Positions 34,528 to 47,240 are shown, numbered from the stretch's first letter. The stretch: DNA of 64,000 nt from Eublepharis macularius (GCF_028583425.1 NC_072801.1:15086001-15150000); one strand, 5' to 3'. The notes: a model not told the origin generated them from the sequence alone. Numbers and translations are program-made.

Positions 34528-35343
34528 TTATTTCCCTTTGAAGTTCCTCTGTTCGAGAACTGCAACTCTGAGGTCAGCAATGGAATGTCCTGAAGAATTA
34601 AAATATCCTCCCACTGGTTTTTGAGCGTTGTGATTTTTAATGTCAGATCTATGTCCATTTATTCTTTTGTGTAGCGACTGACCTTTTTGTCCAATGTAGA
34701 CAGTGGAAAGGTGTTGCTGATACTTGCTGCGTATATAATACTGGCAGATGAACAAGTGAAGAAGCCTGAGATAGTATAATGGTGTTGTTAGGTCTGGTGA
34801 TGGTGAAGTTAGAGAAAATATGAGTTGGTATCTTGTTTTAATGAAAGCTCTGGAACCAAAGTCTGTGTCCATGTTGGGAAGTGCATTGTTGTGACTGAGG
34901 AGTTGTTTAGGGGGCTGTTTGGGGGGCTGTCTGTGGGCAAGACCAGGTTTGCCTCCCAATGCCTGTGGGAGAGCAGAATCATTGTCTAGCATAGATAGTA
35001 GGTCATGAATGATGCATTGTACTGGTTCGAGCTGGATACTATATGTGACTACCAGGGGTGTCCTGTTATTGTTTTGTTTGGGCTTATCTTGTAGCAGGGT
35101 ATCTCTTGGTATCATTCTGGCTTTGTTGATCTTTTTTATTACATCCAGTGGGAATTCTAATAGCAGAAATCTCTGAATGCTCCTACACTGTAAGTAAACT
35201 TGGTAGACCCCCCCCCCCCCCCGCCAATCATACGCTTCTAAATACTGCTTGGGTTTCAGTGGAGAAATATAATGTGCTGTGTTTGTTTTGCAGAGCTTTG
35301 TTGCATGTATTAACAATAGTCTGGATATTGAAATTCTGTACAA
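34528..35343 (-). pseudogene. Penelope-like ORF C-terminus with GIY-YIG domain
   Basis: A 271-codon open stretch. From about residue 94, RTPLVVTYSIQLEPVQCIIH and then LGGKPGLAHRQPP resemble the connector that follows the reverse transcriptase in Penelope-like elements. A GIY-YIG endonuclease-type segment follows: YIG at residues 216-218, then QSLHKRINGHRSDIKNHN with the conserved Arg and His, and NSSGHSIADLRVAVLEQRNF. This domain nicks target DNA in the family. Upstream residues 1-90 read poorly (a GGGG run comes from a poly-C tract), so that part is probably out of frame or foreign. The glutamate usually expected after KPVG appears replaced (KPVGGYF). It is a dead remnant. Confidence 0.75.
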
Positions 35344-36399
35344 CGATTCCCTCAGAGCTTTTTGCCTTTGTGCTTTCCATGAGACCTGTTCTCTTTTGCA
35401 CCTCTGAAAAGATTAACTTAACTATCTTGCAAACGTATTCTTGGCAGGTTCTGTATCTGTTAATTTAGATTAGTTATCTCTTCATGTTGCACTTGTTCTT
35501 GCCTGTATCTAGTGGTTTGCAGGATCAAGAACGTACCATGGCGTTGTGCTCTCTTGATGCTCCAGTCCATGGTTTGAAGAGCATCCGATATGACGGTTGT
35601 AGTGGCATTTAAATTCCTTTATTGGCAAGAGGTTGTGATGAATAGGATTTTTAATACTGGATTTTCAAGAGAAGTCGAAGTAAAGTGTTTTTGATTCTCT
35701 CTCTGTTGTGAACACTAGCTATGTGGGAAATGGCTTTGTGTGGTTTTTGGTTTTGCATTATTGGCATGAATGAGCTTGACGTATTGAAGCATGTCGTATT
35801 TACTTAGTGAAATATCAGTGCATGTCACCCAGTTTGGATGTGGCTTGTAGTAGGCAATTTCGGTTTCAGAAGATAAATAAGGTGGAAAGCTTTGGTTTGA
35901 TCTGAGGCAGAGTGTGTCTGTATGAAGCTGAGGAAATGATTGATGGACCTGATACTTGAAGGGACTGAGGAGATTCTGGAGCAGCGAGAATGGAAACTGA
36001 TGGTCAGCCGAAGGAGGTGAGATTAAGACATACTAAGCTGCTTCTAGTTTCTGACAGCCCAGAGACTAAAGGAACAGGGATTTCTCTCTCTCTTTGCTAA
36101 TGGCTGAAGTGCAAACACTTGTTCATGACACTTGATTCAAAGTAAATTTAGGAAGTGAAGAAGGATGTCTGTTTTTGACAAGAATTGGGGCGTTGTGCTC
36201 AGGTTTCTCATGCGTTTTGACGCCTTGGGCAATGGGCAATCGTGTCAATCCCTGGTGGTATGAATAAATTTCAGGATTATTCTCACTTAAAGCTAAAAAG
36301 TTAGGGTTAAGAAAATGGAAAAGTTAAAGCTGATGATTTTAAAAACAGGATTAGTTCTGGAGAGTTGAAGATGGATTTAAAGATGGATTGTGGTGGCTG

Positions 36400-36647
36400 C
36401 AGGGCTTTTTTTCAGTGGGAACGTGGTGGAATGGAGTTCCGGAACCGCTTGAAAATGGTCACATGGGCTGGTGGCCCCGCCCCCTGATCTCCAGACAGAG
36501 GGGAGTTTAGATTGCTCTCCGCGCCACTGGAGCAGCGCGGAGGGCAATCTCAACTCCCCTCTGTCTGGAGATCAGGGGGTGGGGCCACCAGCCCATGTGA
36601 CCATTTTCTCTGAGGGCAACCACCTCTTTTCCCAGAAAAAAGCCCTG
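36400..36647 (+). mobile_element. hAT-type hairpin MITE, copy 7
   Basis: A 248-bp element with perfect 8-bp duplications (GGTGGCTG at 36392-36399 and 36648-36655). It lacks the CACTGAGTTC block near the right end found in most copies. Confidence 0.93.
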
Positions 36648-36875
36648 GGTGGCTGTAAATCATTCACTCTCACCTTTAGTGAGAAGGTTCTGCAGATATT
36701 TGCGTTGTTTCAAAACCAGAAGTGAGACAAAATAAAAATGCACAGTCATAGGAAGTGAAGCCTTCCTCTGGCCTCTTTCATTTTTCATGCGTCATTTGTG
36801 ACCATCCGTTATCATTGTGGCAGCAGGAGCTTCATATCTTGTTGTTTATGCCATTCTGTTCTTATTCCTCTGGGG

Positions 36876-37345
36876 CAGGGTTCCCCAACGTGCCCGCTGG
36901 CACTTCCCCTGGGGCCCACCAAGCTTTTCAGAAAGTGGGTGGGGCCATTGTAAGGTAGGGCTTGTTATTGGCTATCCTTATTCAAATGAAAGGATTGGCT
37001 GCTGCAGTAGCAGTAATAGCAGCTATAGGATTAGGAGAAGTGGCAAGCATCTGTACTTTCTTTAGTCAACGTGTGGTTCTATTTCCATTTCATGCTTTCC
37101 ACTCTTTTTATTCCCTCTTTTATTTTTCTCTCCCTCCTTCCCCTTGGGCTTTCCTTTACTTCTTTTTATTCCACTTCTGTGATTCTTTTGCAACGCGAGG
37201 AGGGAAGTATTGCACTGGGCTGCCTACTGGAGCAGCCGTTTGGGTTTGGCTCTGCCTTCTGCGGCTGCCATTTTGGACAGATATTCACCACCCCCTCTCA
37301 AAATTGCAAAGCTATCTGGAGGCTTAAAAAGGTTGGGGACGCCTG
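36876..37345. mobile_element. hAT (Charlie-like) element remnant
   Basis: The ends CAGGGTTCCCCAACGTGCC and AAAAAGGTTGGGGACGCCTG are the diverged mirror pair typical of Charlie-type hAT transposons. The 470-bp interior encodes nothing I recognise. Flanking 8-mers do not match, so it is old. Confidence 0.65.
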
Positions 37346-38297
37346 ATCTACTGAACAGATTGTTGAGACCTTCAAGCAACTGAGAAGGAAGGATGAGGTT
37401 AGCAGAGGTGGTTAATGTAAAGATTGGCTGGTGTTGGTAAAAGAAGAGATGGGGAGGGAAGGGGATACATCTGTGCATTTAGGAGGAGAGCTTGATGAGG
37501 AGGGCGTCAATGTGGGGATGGATGTTTGTTGTAGCAAGCGGATTTCCAAGCTTTTGGTGCACAGAAGGAAAGTTTTGCAGGTGCTGCTCCTTCCAAATAC
37601 ATTATTGAAGTGGTTTTAATATACTGGGCTATGTAAAACCTTCTGAATTAATTGACTTAAGGTCAGAAATATAGCTTTTCAGGACTGTGCTAACTACTAG
37701 GAAGATCATGTTGCTCCTTTGTACTTTCATAAAATGCAGACCAGAGTGCAGAGAACTTCGTATTTTCAACTTTGTAAATAGTATACATTTCCCCAAGAAA
37801 AGCGACACTAGTATTACATTAAAAAGTGACCTAAAAATTCTTGGGTAATACATCTTCAGTCAGCTTTTCCATGTGCACTTGTAGGATACTTGAGAAAAAC
37901 ATTCCATGAATGCCAAACTTCAATAAAGTTGACCACGGTAGCTTCAGCATTCTCTCTCAACTGTGGAAATGTTTATGAAGTTTTATGCTGTGGAGGAGAC
38001 AGACGCTGTAACGAAGGACACTCCTTCTTTTGGAAGTCATCTTTGCAGGGATGTTAGTTTTTTCCCTGCAAATGTCCTGATGAGCATCTTGCTGGAGGAC
38101 ACATTGCTATAAGGCACCTGGAACAGATGACATCTGGAACTTCTGTTGGACCATAGGACAACATGAGAGGAAAAGGGTGGGATTGAGACCCTGCACCAAC
38201 TGAACTACATGTTGAGATCTCTGTTCTTCAAAAATTGGAAAGTGGCTCCAGGGTTTCCATTATAACAGACTGATGAGTCGTCTTCCAGGAAATAACG

Positions 38298-38444
38298 GCT
38301 GATTCCGCACACGTTGGATAATGCACTTTCAATGCACTTTATCAATCGTTTGAGGTGGATTTTTTGTTCCGCACATGAAAACATCCATTCCAGATGATCT
38401 ATAAAGAGGATTGGAAGTACATTTTCCAAAGTGTGCAGAATCAC
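38298..38444. mobile_element. short MITE with GCTGATTCCGCACAC ends
   Basis: The left end GCTGATTCCGCACACGTTGG is mirrored, with three changes, by AAAGTGTGCAGAATCACT. The interior has repeated TTTCAATGCACTTTA-like motifs. The end resembles the GCCGATTCC ends of the 620-bp element. The target duplication is not clear. Confidence 0.55.
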
Positions 38445-40974
38445 TCAACAATGGTCTGAGAGCTGTCTCACACCTATGGGTGCAACTTCACAATACTTCC
38501 AGATGGATAAGTGTCTAGTAAGTGGCAGTTTTTAGGAACGTCTATGCTTTCCTGCTCCGGATGATCACAATGATTACCATCACAATGGGAAGAGGCTTCA
38601 TTAATGGTTATCTGTTTTCTCCTTTTCATCTGCAAGTTTGTTTATCCAGTCTTTGTCTAGTTGGGAACCAGGCAGGTGGTCTGGATCCCTCACTTTGTTG
38701 TATAATTTTGCTTAATTTAGAATTCAGCTTTACATGTAACATCTGGTTGCTCCTGACAGTATGCTCCATGGATTCATATAATTTGACTGTTTTCATCAAG
38801 CTGAAAAATTCTAGTGAGGTTACAGTTGGCCAGTTCACAAGTAGCGTGTTGGTTTGCCCCTAGGTGGTTTTGTGCATCAAGAAGATAGTCCATGGCTAGA
38901 TCCATGCGGTTAAATCGAAGAGGAATAGCAGGAAGCTACAAAAAAAGCCCCAGACCATCTGTTGAACTCATGCTATTTCATTTCCCACTGGAACGTGGGG
39001 AAGATGTTTTTACAGCTAACAATTTTTTATTTTATTTGGGATGAAAGCTTTTTTTTTTTTTAAACTCAGCCAAGCATTTAGGGTTTTTTGGAAAGATTAT
39101 TTCCAAAGGCCAATTTGCAGAGATGTTTTGAAAGGCTTAGCTACGATTGCTAAGATATTTAAACACTGAATGGCTTTGGCTACATTTCTTCATGTAGAGA
39201 CCTAGCTGATGCAAAATGGATTACTCTGTTCCTTGCTGAGAAAGGTATTGGTGTCGTAGCCAAAAGCTAAGCAATTTGCTTTCCTTCACTCCTGCAATCT
39301 GAACAAATGACAGAAATTGTTCCCTGGGGAAGACCATAACATAGATCTCCCTGGATTTTATCCCAAGCCCGCATTCTCCTTACGGAAGGGTTGGATGCCT
39401 CAGGGACACATGAGTGATGGATTCAGGAATTCTTACCCTTTGATGACAAAAACAAGGTGTCATTGGGAGAGCCATAATTGATATCACCTGTGCTTTAGAA
39501 AATATAAACTCAGTTGGAGAGAGAATGAAGATCGAGCCACGGAAGTGGCGGATGGCTTTATTTCCCCACCACAATCAGTTTCTTATTATCAGTCACCCCA
39601 CTGGAGTTGCTAGTTGCTCTGAAGGTCTGTATATTTTTCCAAGGAGAGCAAATATCAGCTTATTTTTCTAAAATTTGGAAAGTTATGGGGAAGAGAGTTA
39701 ACCCCTCCTCCTACAACTGCTTTGACACTTTTGAAAAGACGCTTGCCGATCCTAATCACAAACCTCCTTGATCAAGCCTAGCCTATACCTATATATGGGC
39801 TCTTTTGAGCAACTAAGAATGTAAAGATCAGAGGAGATCCCACATTAAAATAATGTCAAGATCTCTAGGCTTAGCCTTTTTTTGCATGTGGGTGAGAAGC
39901 CTGAGGCCCACCGCTCATGTTTTCCAGGAGGGAATTATGAAGAGCAGGGATGACTTAACATGTGGCTTAAAGACCAGAAACCAGCACAGTGAAGAATATA
40001 GTTATGTTGTTTACCGTTATAGGATATCCCACTTCCTCAGTTTAAAGCCATAGTTGTTTCCTGCAGTCCCTGAGCTGTTTAGCTTGAGAGAACCAACAAA
40101 CAAATGTTTTCATAATGTTTTGCTTTTTGGTCCTTTGGGCTTTTGTTTATGCAAACCCAGTTTAAGGTATATTCCTCTGGTATAAACCAGCCAAGCACTT
40201 TATTGTGGTGGGAGGTTAACTGATGCAACCCTCTGGCTGAAGCTAAACAGGTCTAGGGTTTTTGGAAAGAGATCTCCTAGGAATCTAGGGTATGCCACCT
40301 TGAATTCCATAATGGAAGGAAGGCCAGATATAAAGAAATTTTAAGTTCGTTCTTAAAATTTAAAATTTGGAGAGGGGGAAGGGAGGGAGTTGTTACTTGT
40401 AGCCCAAATCCTGAGAAGTACATGCTCATTTGTATATTGCAATAAATAGGCGAAGCACCTCAACGGGCTATGCAAAAAAATCATTGGATTTCTAGAAAAA
40501 TTTAATTATCCAGTCCCTCTCCCCAAATAAGAATTTAAGTTCCTGCCAACATTAGGAATAAAAAACTTCCTGGCTGACTGTAGAGGTACAGTATAGAGGA
40601 AAAGTTTGTCTTTTTTAGAAGTGCAAAATAGAAGCTTGGGGGGGTAGGGAGGGTGCCACATTCTGTAGCATGGCAGTCTGAGCCATTCTATATTTGGGGT
40701 ATTTGCACATAGGGAAATGTTGAGATAATCCCATTTGTAGGATTACAAATGACTGTTGGCAGCTGCTGTTGAAAATATACTGGATGATGTTTGTGTCGCA
40801 CACTTCCTTCAAGGACGTCAGAGTGGCATGTGTAGAGTCCTTAGCTACCGACAGATGTAGACCTGCTTAGGCTGAAATAGTTTTATCTATATTCTCAGAA
40901 CAACCTGTGGTTGTGATGTTACTGGTCTGTGGTTGCCACTGGCTGTCCCTTGGGGCAACTGTTTTTACCTCATT

Positions 40975-41182
40975 TATACTTCGGCTTTCACCCAATAGGG
41001 ACCCAAAGTAGCTTACAATATTCTCCTCCATTTTATCCTCACAAGAACCCTGTGAAGTGGGTTAAATGGAGACAGAGTAATGATCACCCAGTGAGCTTCC
41101 CTGGTACAATGGGGATTTGAACCCGGGTCTCCCAGATCCTAGTGTGAGCCTCTAACCACTATGGTACATTGGCTCTGCTCTT
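40975..41182 (-). mobile_element. tRNA-derived SINE, diverged
   Basis: On the minus strand the head reads CAGAGCCAATGTACCATAGT, then GGTTAGAGGC (A box) and GGGTTCAAATCCCC (B box). The body resembles the 12586 and 48907 SINEs but is more diverged. Confidence 0.7.
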
Positions 41183-41282
41183 GAAATTCAGCTTATTGAA
41201 TGAAAGCTTAGATGCATTTCTGGCTGTCGCTGTAAACTTTCTTCAGTTTAGGATTCTTACAGTGTACATCCTTCTGCTGTGT

Positions 41283-41510
41283 TAGAGGGTGGTGATGGAG
41301 AGTGCCCTCAAGTCATAGCTGATTTATGGCGACCCCCCCCCCCAAGCGGGGTTTTCATGGCAAGAGACTCCTACAGAGGTGGTTTGCCATTGCCCTGCTT
41401 CTGTGGTCTTGGACTTCGTTGGAGGTCGCCCATCCAATTACGGACCAAGGCCGACCCTGATTAGCTTCTGTGATCTGATAAGATCAGGCTCACCTGGGCT
41501 ATCCAGGCCA
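41283..41510 (-). mobile_element. 5S-rRNA-derived SINE
   Basis: On the minus strand, 41419-41505 reads as a worn 5S rRNA: AGGTGAGCCTGATCTTATCA, then GAAGCTAATCAGGGTCGGCC and TTGGTCCGTAATTGGATGGG. It is followed by a non-5S body with GCAATGGCAAACCACCTCTG and GCCATAAATCAGCTATGACT. Such 5S-headed SINEs are known from squamates. It is not a functional 5S gene: several substitutions and no terminator in place. Confidence 0.8.
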
Positions 41511-42664
41511 GAGCTATGTTAGATAGGTGACTTTTAAAACTCATCCAAAGTATAGAGGCATTGCTGCATGTAAAATGGCATTTTACTTTTATTTTATTTA
41601 TTTTGGTGAGATAGTTCTCAACAACTGCCAGGTTATAAATTTGCAGCTTCGTTGTAGTTGCATTTCATTCTTATCACCCAGGTTTGCAACTCAAAGTTAT
41701 TGCAGGTCATCTTGAGAATTAAACCTGACAAACGTTTTGTTTGAGCTGTTCAAAGCCACCTTTGGAATGTGGGTGCCCAGTTCCTATTACAGTTTGTGGA
41801 GGGGGAGGAATAAATCTTGCTGTCCTCTCCCCTTGTAGTGGATCTGATATTTTCAGACTCTGCAGAATGGTGCATCACATAGCACTTACCAGGCCTGTTG
41901 ATACCTGATAAAGAGTAACTATTACACATGTCAGGGCATTGAATTAAATAATTAGTTTAGCTTCTTTCCCCCTTGGTGCTACTTGAAGTCTGCTAGGAAT
42001 TCAGCTGGGCATATCAGAAAGCATTGATTTATGAAAGGGCCAAGAAAGTGGCAACTCCCTTAGCGTTCAGCCTGCAAGTGTGTGCTATCGCACAGGGGCC
42101 AAGGTGGGTGGAAGAGCCTCAATCCACTCAGGTTGCACTTCCCTTGCCCCTCTTAGAGGATTTTTTTGTATCCTGTACCATGCTTGTTTCTTTATTACTG
42201 ATCTTAGGAAGCAGGTAGATTTGCTACCGACATATCAAAGTGCTTTGAGCAGAGAAGTGAATATGTTCAGTTTAAGGGGAGAATAGAAGATTCACAGGAA
42301 GACTTTAATTATTTGAAATCGTTTTTGTCCTGCATTGCTAACCAAAGATTCTTGAGGCAGCTGTAGAAACTACAAGTGGGGGACCCGTAAGGACTTGCGG
42401 GCATCTCATGTTCCCCTCCTGCACCATGTCCTCTTTACCTTCCTGCCCCGCATAGCCTCTCCCGTTTTCCTGCTTCCTTTTCTCCTTCCCACCCACCTCT
42501 GTCTGTCCCCCTGTTTTCACCTTTCCCCTTTCAAGCAGCCACTCCTCCATGGCCCAGTTGCCAGCTGAGCAGCCCCCATATGTTCACCTTTCTCCACGTC
42601 CTTCTCTCCTTCAGACCCATTAAACACTTTTTATCTGACCCCCATCTTCATCTGTATTTTTAAT

Positions 42665-42897
42665 CAGGGCTTTTTTTTCTGGGAAAAGAGGTGGTGGAAC
42701 TCAGTGGGTTGCCCTCGGAGAAAGTGGTCACATGGCTGGTGGCCCCGCCCCCTGATCTCCAGACAGTGGGGAGTTTAGATTGGCAATCTCAACTCCCCTC
42801 TGTCTGGAGATCAGGGGGCGGGGCCACCAGCCATGTGACCATTTTCAAGAGGCGCCAGAACTCCGTTCCACCGTGTTCCTACTGAAAAAAAGCCCTG
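42665..42897 (-). mobile_element. hAT-type hairpin MITE, copy 8
   Basis: A 233-bp element with perfect 8-bp duplications (TTTTTAAT at 42657-42664 and 42898-42905). The hairpin tip is deleted, so the arms meet at TTTAGATTGGCAATCTCAAC. Confidence 0.93.
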
Positions 42898-42898
42898 T

Positions 42899-43112
42899 TT
42901 TTAATTCTGTTCTTTTTCCACTATGGTGACCCAAAGCAGCTTACATCATTCTCTTTCTCTCTGTATTATCCTCACAACAACCCTAACAGGCAGGTTAGGC
43001 TGAGTGTGTGTGACTGGATCAAAGCCTTCCGTAGCCAAGTGGCACTTCAAACCTGTATCTACCAGACCCTATTCTGAAACTCTAACCACTACACTATACT
43101 GACTTTTGGGGG
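42899..43112 (-). mobile_element. tRNA-derived SINE, diverged
   Basis: On the minus strand it has AGTGTAGTGGTTAGAGTTTC (A box) and ACAGGTTTGAAGTGCC (weak B box), then TGTTGTGAGGATAATACAGA. It abuts hAT copy 8, which may have landed in or beside its 3' end. Confidence 0.6.
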
Positions 43113-43526
43113 AAGCTGCTGTTTAGCAGTAGCAAGCAGCCAGGCCTGAGTGAGTCATGCAAGTCATGTGGCATCAAGGCACTCAGTGGCTGCTTCTGGA
43201 TTTGGCCCCAATGAGTTCTCCCTCAAAGGCCAAAATAGACCTGGAAAGGACCCTGCCCGCTCCCCTTGCCTTTTCTTGATAGAAACAAAGCCTGGAATAC
43301 TGACTTAACTGTTACTTGGTTGCCTAGCAACAACTACTGAGGGCATTTGCTTAAAGCTACAGGCTTTCCTTTTATCATTTTGGGTTTTTTAAGCTCCCAA
43401 CTTTTTTTTTTTTTTAGATTTCATATTTTCCTGCAAACCTAGGCATTTTTCAGGTGTGTAGGAAGACCTGTCTTTTCCATTCATGGCTCCAGCCTCAATT
43501 TAAGTATCCTCAGATCAGGGCCACTT

Positions 43527-43710
43527 CATAGAATCATAGAATCATAGAGTTGGAAGGGGCCATACAGACCATCTAGTCCAACCCCCTGCCCAGTGCAGGA
43601 TCAGCCTAAAGCATCTCTGACAAGTATTCATCCAGCCTCTTCTTGAAAACTGCCAGTGAAGGGGAGCTCACCACCTCCCTAGGCAGCTTCCAAGGAAGCA
43701 CGTTTGCAGG
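43527..43710 (-). mobile_element. CR1-type LINE 3' end
   Basis: The 3' end is CATAGAATCATAGAATCATA (ATTCTATG repeats on the minus strand), followed by AGTTGGAAGGGGCCATACAG and CTAGTCCAACCCCCTGCCC. This is a less diverged subfamily than the copy at 28051. Confidence 0.85.
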
Positions 43711-45051
43711 GATGAGGGATGTGGAACTAGGATGGTCAATCTTAGCATTTCCCCGTAACGGCTATTAGTATATAAGATACTGATTTTATATAAAAGAATA
43801 CTGCATGCGTCTCTTGCATTTTGTTTTGTCTTGATAATTCCATATCAAAAATAGCTGAGTATAACTGGAAAAAACTATAGAGAGAGAAAGAAAAGACAGT
43901 AAATGCAAGGAATACTTTTCCATTCAAAGAGGAGAGGCTACAAATAGGTCTGGAAGTGAGATGCCAGGGGGATTTCTCATTCATCTGCTCTACTTGCTGA
44001 GTTGGGCTGTTGCTCTTTTCCTTGACTGCCATAGCAGTCTTGTGAGTTTCTAATCCCTGGAGAGGAGTCGGGGAGAACGGTTGTGTAATATGGTGCCTGT
44101 CTATCAGCTTTCTCTGTCTCTTATCTGACAGTGTCAGGACATCAAGGAGCACATGCGTTCACAGTAGTATTATAAGCCCTTGTTGACAGAGTGCAAGCTG
44201 CCATAGTGCAGCGCTGTGTTCCCTGTGCCATAACACAAGAGCTGTGGTACCTCAAGGACTGGGACAAGAGGCACAGTTTTTAAAGTATATATATTTTATT
44301 ATATCAATGAGTATATTCCTCTTGTGATGCAGTTTGTTGATTTGCCTAAGAAGCAACTACAGAGTAAGAAGAAAATTGGGATGAAAAATAGGACTTATCG
44401 AAGGTGGTGACTGTATGTTAACAAAAGATGTATACATACGAACATATCATTTATGGTTTGAAAAAATAACAAAGAATAGCTATTAATCCTTTAACATTAC
44501 TTAAGAAGCTGTATGTATTAATTTCACTGACCTGGGGAAAATTTCGTGCAAGTCTTTTCTTCCACTGCACAGATGACCTCTGTTAACTCTTTCCAATAGT
44601 TTGGAAAATAAAGGCTACATAAAAGGCTAAACAAAATTTTAGTGGATATTGCTGAAGTCCTTGCTGCACTTGCAGAATTTAGGTTTCCAGAAGCAAATGA
44701 ACACATGTTTCTCTGTCTAGATGGTGGTCTTGTATACGTGGTCTGTAGTCCAGGCTGTTGATATTCTTAAACTGAAAAACCTGTCTTTCAAGAAAAGCCC
44801 AGAAATGAAACAAATTAAGGTGTTTTTTAATTCTTTGCACTCTAAGGTAGCTGAGAAGTCCTTAGGTTTCATGCACTGTTGTCAGAGCAAGGGTTTTTTT
44901 TTGGTTCATAGCCACATTCCTCTTCTTTCTTAAGCCCTCCTTAGACTTGCTCTTCGGTCCTTTGCCCCCCTTTCTGCTAGCTTCTCTGCCACCTTCTCTG
45001 ATATAATATTCTGTGCAAGTTCTTTGTCTAAAATTTTAGGTTCAGCGTCGT

Positions 45052-45230
45052 GTCTTCTGTAAAGTCCCACATGGAATCTGTGCATGTGCAGGCCAGCCAT
45101 GTATGTTCTAAAGCTCCTAGAGGTGTGCAACGCTGGCCTACTCTTTTCGCGCCCTTTCTCCCCCCGCCCCCCGCTGCTGTAAAAGGCGCGGCAAGCGGCT
45201 CCCTCCCTCAATTCTTTGTTTGCTGCTGCT
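45052..45230 (+). repeat. left inverted terminal repeat of the DIRS-like element
   Basis: GTCTTCTGTAAAGTCCCACA, GCAGGCCAGCCATGTATGTT and CGGCTCCCTCCCTCAATTCT are inverted counterparts of GTCTATACAGAAGAC, GGCTGGCCTGCGC and GAACTGAGGGAGGGAGCTGC in 49766-49926. A C-rich block (45150-45178) is specific to this side. Confidence 0.65.
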
Positions 45231-45250
45231 GAAAAAGAACATCTCTCTGA

Positions 45251-45452
45251 GAGCCAAGCTACAAGTGACGCCTTACACAGGTTGGACACTTGTCAGCTTC
45301 CCTCAAGTTTTGATGGGAAATGTAGGCGTCCTGGTTTTACAGCTTGGCTCTTCATTGCAGCTGCAAGACCAGGACGCCTACATTTCCCATCAAAACTTGA
45401 GGGAAGCTGACAAGTGTCCAACCTGTGTCAGACGTCACTTGTAGCTTGGCTC
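45251..45452. mobile_element. Harbinger-like hairpin MITE, GAGCCAAGCTAC family
   Basis: Near-identical to 15511-15712, with perfect TGA duplications (45248-45250, 45453-45455). It lies about 20 bp inside the left DIRS terminal repeat. Confidence 0.87.
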
Positions 45453-46084
45453 TGATTCATCGTGCTTTATATGAGTTAGGGCCTTAGGTGCCATAGCGTT
45501 GAATGCTCTCTTCAAGGTGTCCCCATTGTGGGATGAAGATACGAAGATGGCCGAATCAGATGGGCACAACAAATGTGTTGGGATTTTTACAAGTCTCATT
45601 CATGAAAGAGTGAATTTGTTCGTGTTTAGTTAGAGACAACTAGCTTGCATGAGACCAATTAGATGTTGAGTTGTTCTTCCCATCAGGGTAAAAGGGGTGT
45701 TACATGCTTAATGAACAGAACTAGGATTGATTATTGGCTGGCCAGTTTTATTGGGGGGCAAATGACATTCTTTCCTATTCTCAGGACAGCATTGCTCTCC
45801 AGCTAGTTCGACCGTTACCTTTAGATCATCAAGATGTAAGGATGTAGGAACTAAGTTAGCTATTCTTTATTTTATCTCAAGTGTACCCTACTTTGCCCCA
45901 TGTGCAGTAAACATTTATTCTAGAACCTAAAAAGCACTGTGATTCTTCATCTGCTGTGCATATTCCACTCTGCAACAATAGTTATCCAACAAAATGCCTC
46001 TTCTGTCTGGGCGAAGGCCGTGACACTTGGCAGCGTGTGGTCTGCAAACAATTCTCCTCCCTCCAAACAAAATCCTTTCCTACA

Positions 46085-47240
46085 GGCACCGAAGTGTAAA
46101 ACAAATTCAAAGACTGTTAGGTTTAATGGCCTCTCTGATTCTGATAGTTCCATTTGCCAGACTGAGGCTTCGTTCCCTTTAAAACTGGTTTGTCAGAGTC
46201 TTCCATCCCCACTGCCAGAACCCATACAAGAGGTTCTCCATCCTGAGACTCATCCACAGGCGGCGCAACAAGCAGAGCCTCTTAGTGGGGGCTCCCTTTG
46301 CCTCTTCCCCGATACAAATCTCAATCAATGCAGGCACCTCTCCGTCAGGTTGTGGGCTTTGTTCTGGGACCAACCAGATAAGGGGAGCACGGTCCCCTCA
46401 AGAATCGTCTATACACATCAACCCCCTCGAACTCATGGCGATAAGGTATGCGCTGAAGGCTCTGGTTTGCCTAGTAGAAGGCAAGAATGTACAGATATAC
46501 ACAGATCGTACAACTGCCGTGCATTTTTCCGATCAGGAGAAAAGAAATTGCTATCAGTCCCTGGCTCCAAGGAGGCCCGCCGGGCCTCGACTAGAGCAAG
46601 AGCTTTCTCGGTCCTGGCTCCTACCTGGTGGAACACTCTGTCTACCGAGACCAGGGCCTGGCAGGATCTACTATCTTTCCACCAGGCCTGTAAGACAGAG
46701 TTGTTCCGCCAGGCTTATGGCTGAGGCTGGGCCTCCACTGGCTGGAGGATATAACATCTACTCCCCTCCCTATGAGAGCTGCCCACCACTGTTCTGAAGC
46801 TGCTGCCATGTTCAATTGCACTGTTGCACTTTCTGTAATCAGCGATATTGCCGCCACCAAGAAAAGAGTGCTGCTGTTTTTAATATCTTTATACAATGTT
46901 TTTAATGTTTTGTGTGTAATGAAATGTTTTAAATGTTTTAATGTTGTTACCCGCCCTGAGCCTGCTTGCGGGGAGGGTGGAATATAAATACGATAAAATA
47001 AAATAAATAAATGCATTATTTAAATAGAGAGGAGAGCACAGCCTTCCTAGCTCTCTCCCGGGAATCCTCACTGATATGGAAATGGGCTGTCCAGGCATCA
47101 AATCAGTCTCTTTGCCATACACATAGCAGGCAAGGACAACGTCCTGGCAGATGCCCTGAGTTGGTCCAAAACTCAGTTCTACAAATGGTCTGTCCACAGG
47201 AAGTTCCTCCACTCAGTTTTTGTAAAGTCTGACTATAGAA
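46085..47240 (+). pseudogene. DIRS-like RT end and RNase H domain, broken
   Basis: With frameshifts, the stretch reads as the end of a DIRS reverse transcriptase (QRLLGLMASL-like near 46100-46150) and then RNase H: a strand containing SINAGTSPSGCGL, the helix SSIHINPLELMAIRYALKAL and VQIYTDRTTAVH, where TDxTTAVxY is the conserved strand. The Y and following NREEST come only after the L2 insertion, at 47015. Further on, GKDNVLADALS marks the domain end. In these elements RNase H removes the RNA template. Frameshifts and stops make it inactive. Confidence 0.6.
46521..47002 (+). mobile_element. L2-like LINE 3' end inserted in DIRS RNase H
   Basis: It encodes the LINE C-terminus motif STRARAFSVLAPTWWNTLST, then QACKTELFRQAYG, and ends TGTTGTTACCCGCCCTGAGC, then GGAATATAAATACG and an AAATAAAATAAATAAA tail. 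It splits the RNase H frame, with TGCATTTTT on the left and TGCATTATTT on the right as a probable target duplication. A sister copy is at 55945-56385. Confidence 0.8.

Larger units (their letters stand above)
34096..35343 (-). mobile_element. Penelope-like retroelement remnant
   Basis: The minus strand carries a broken C-terminal coding region followed by a 3' tail with CCCTGGAAATCTAGTTGATC and AGGTGCTACTGGACTGGAAT. The tail is interrupted by an L2-like LINE end at 34122-34245. The 5' side is cut off near a poly-C run at 35201-35222, and the reverse-transcriptase core is absent. Confidence 0.75.

Noticed and set aside
34528..35343. Host gene encoding a GIY-YIG nuclease
   Set aside because: Context, 3' tail and connector motif identify a broken Penelope-like element.
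41419..41505. Functional 5S rRNA gene
   Set aside because: It is diverged and fused to a SINE body, with no proper terminator.
45939..46724. 261-codon host gene
   Set aside because: It crosses the junction between DIRS-like sequence and an L2 tail and switches frame between them.
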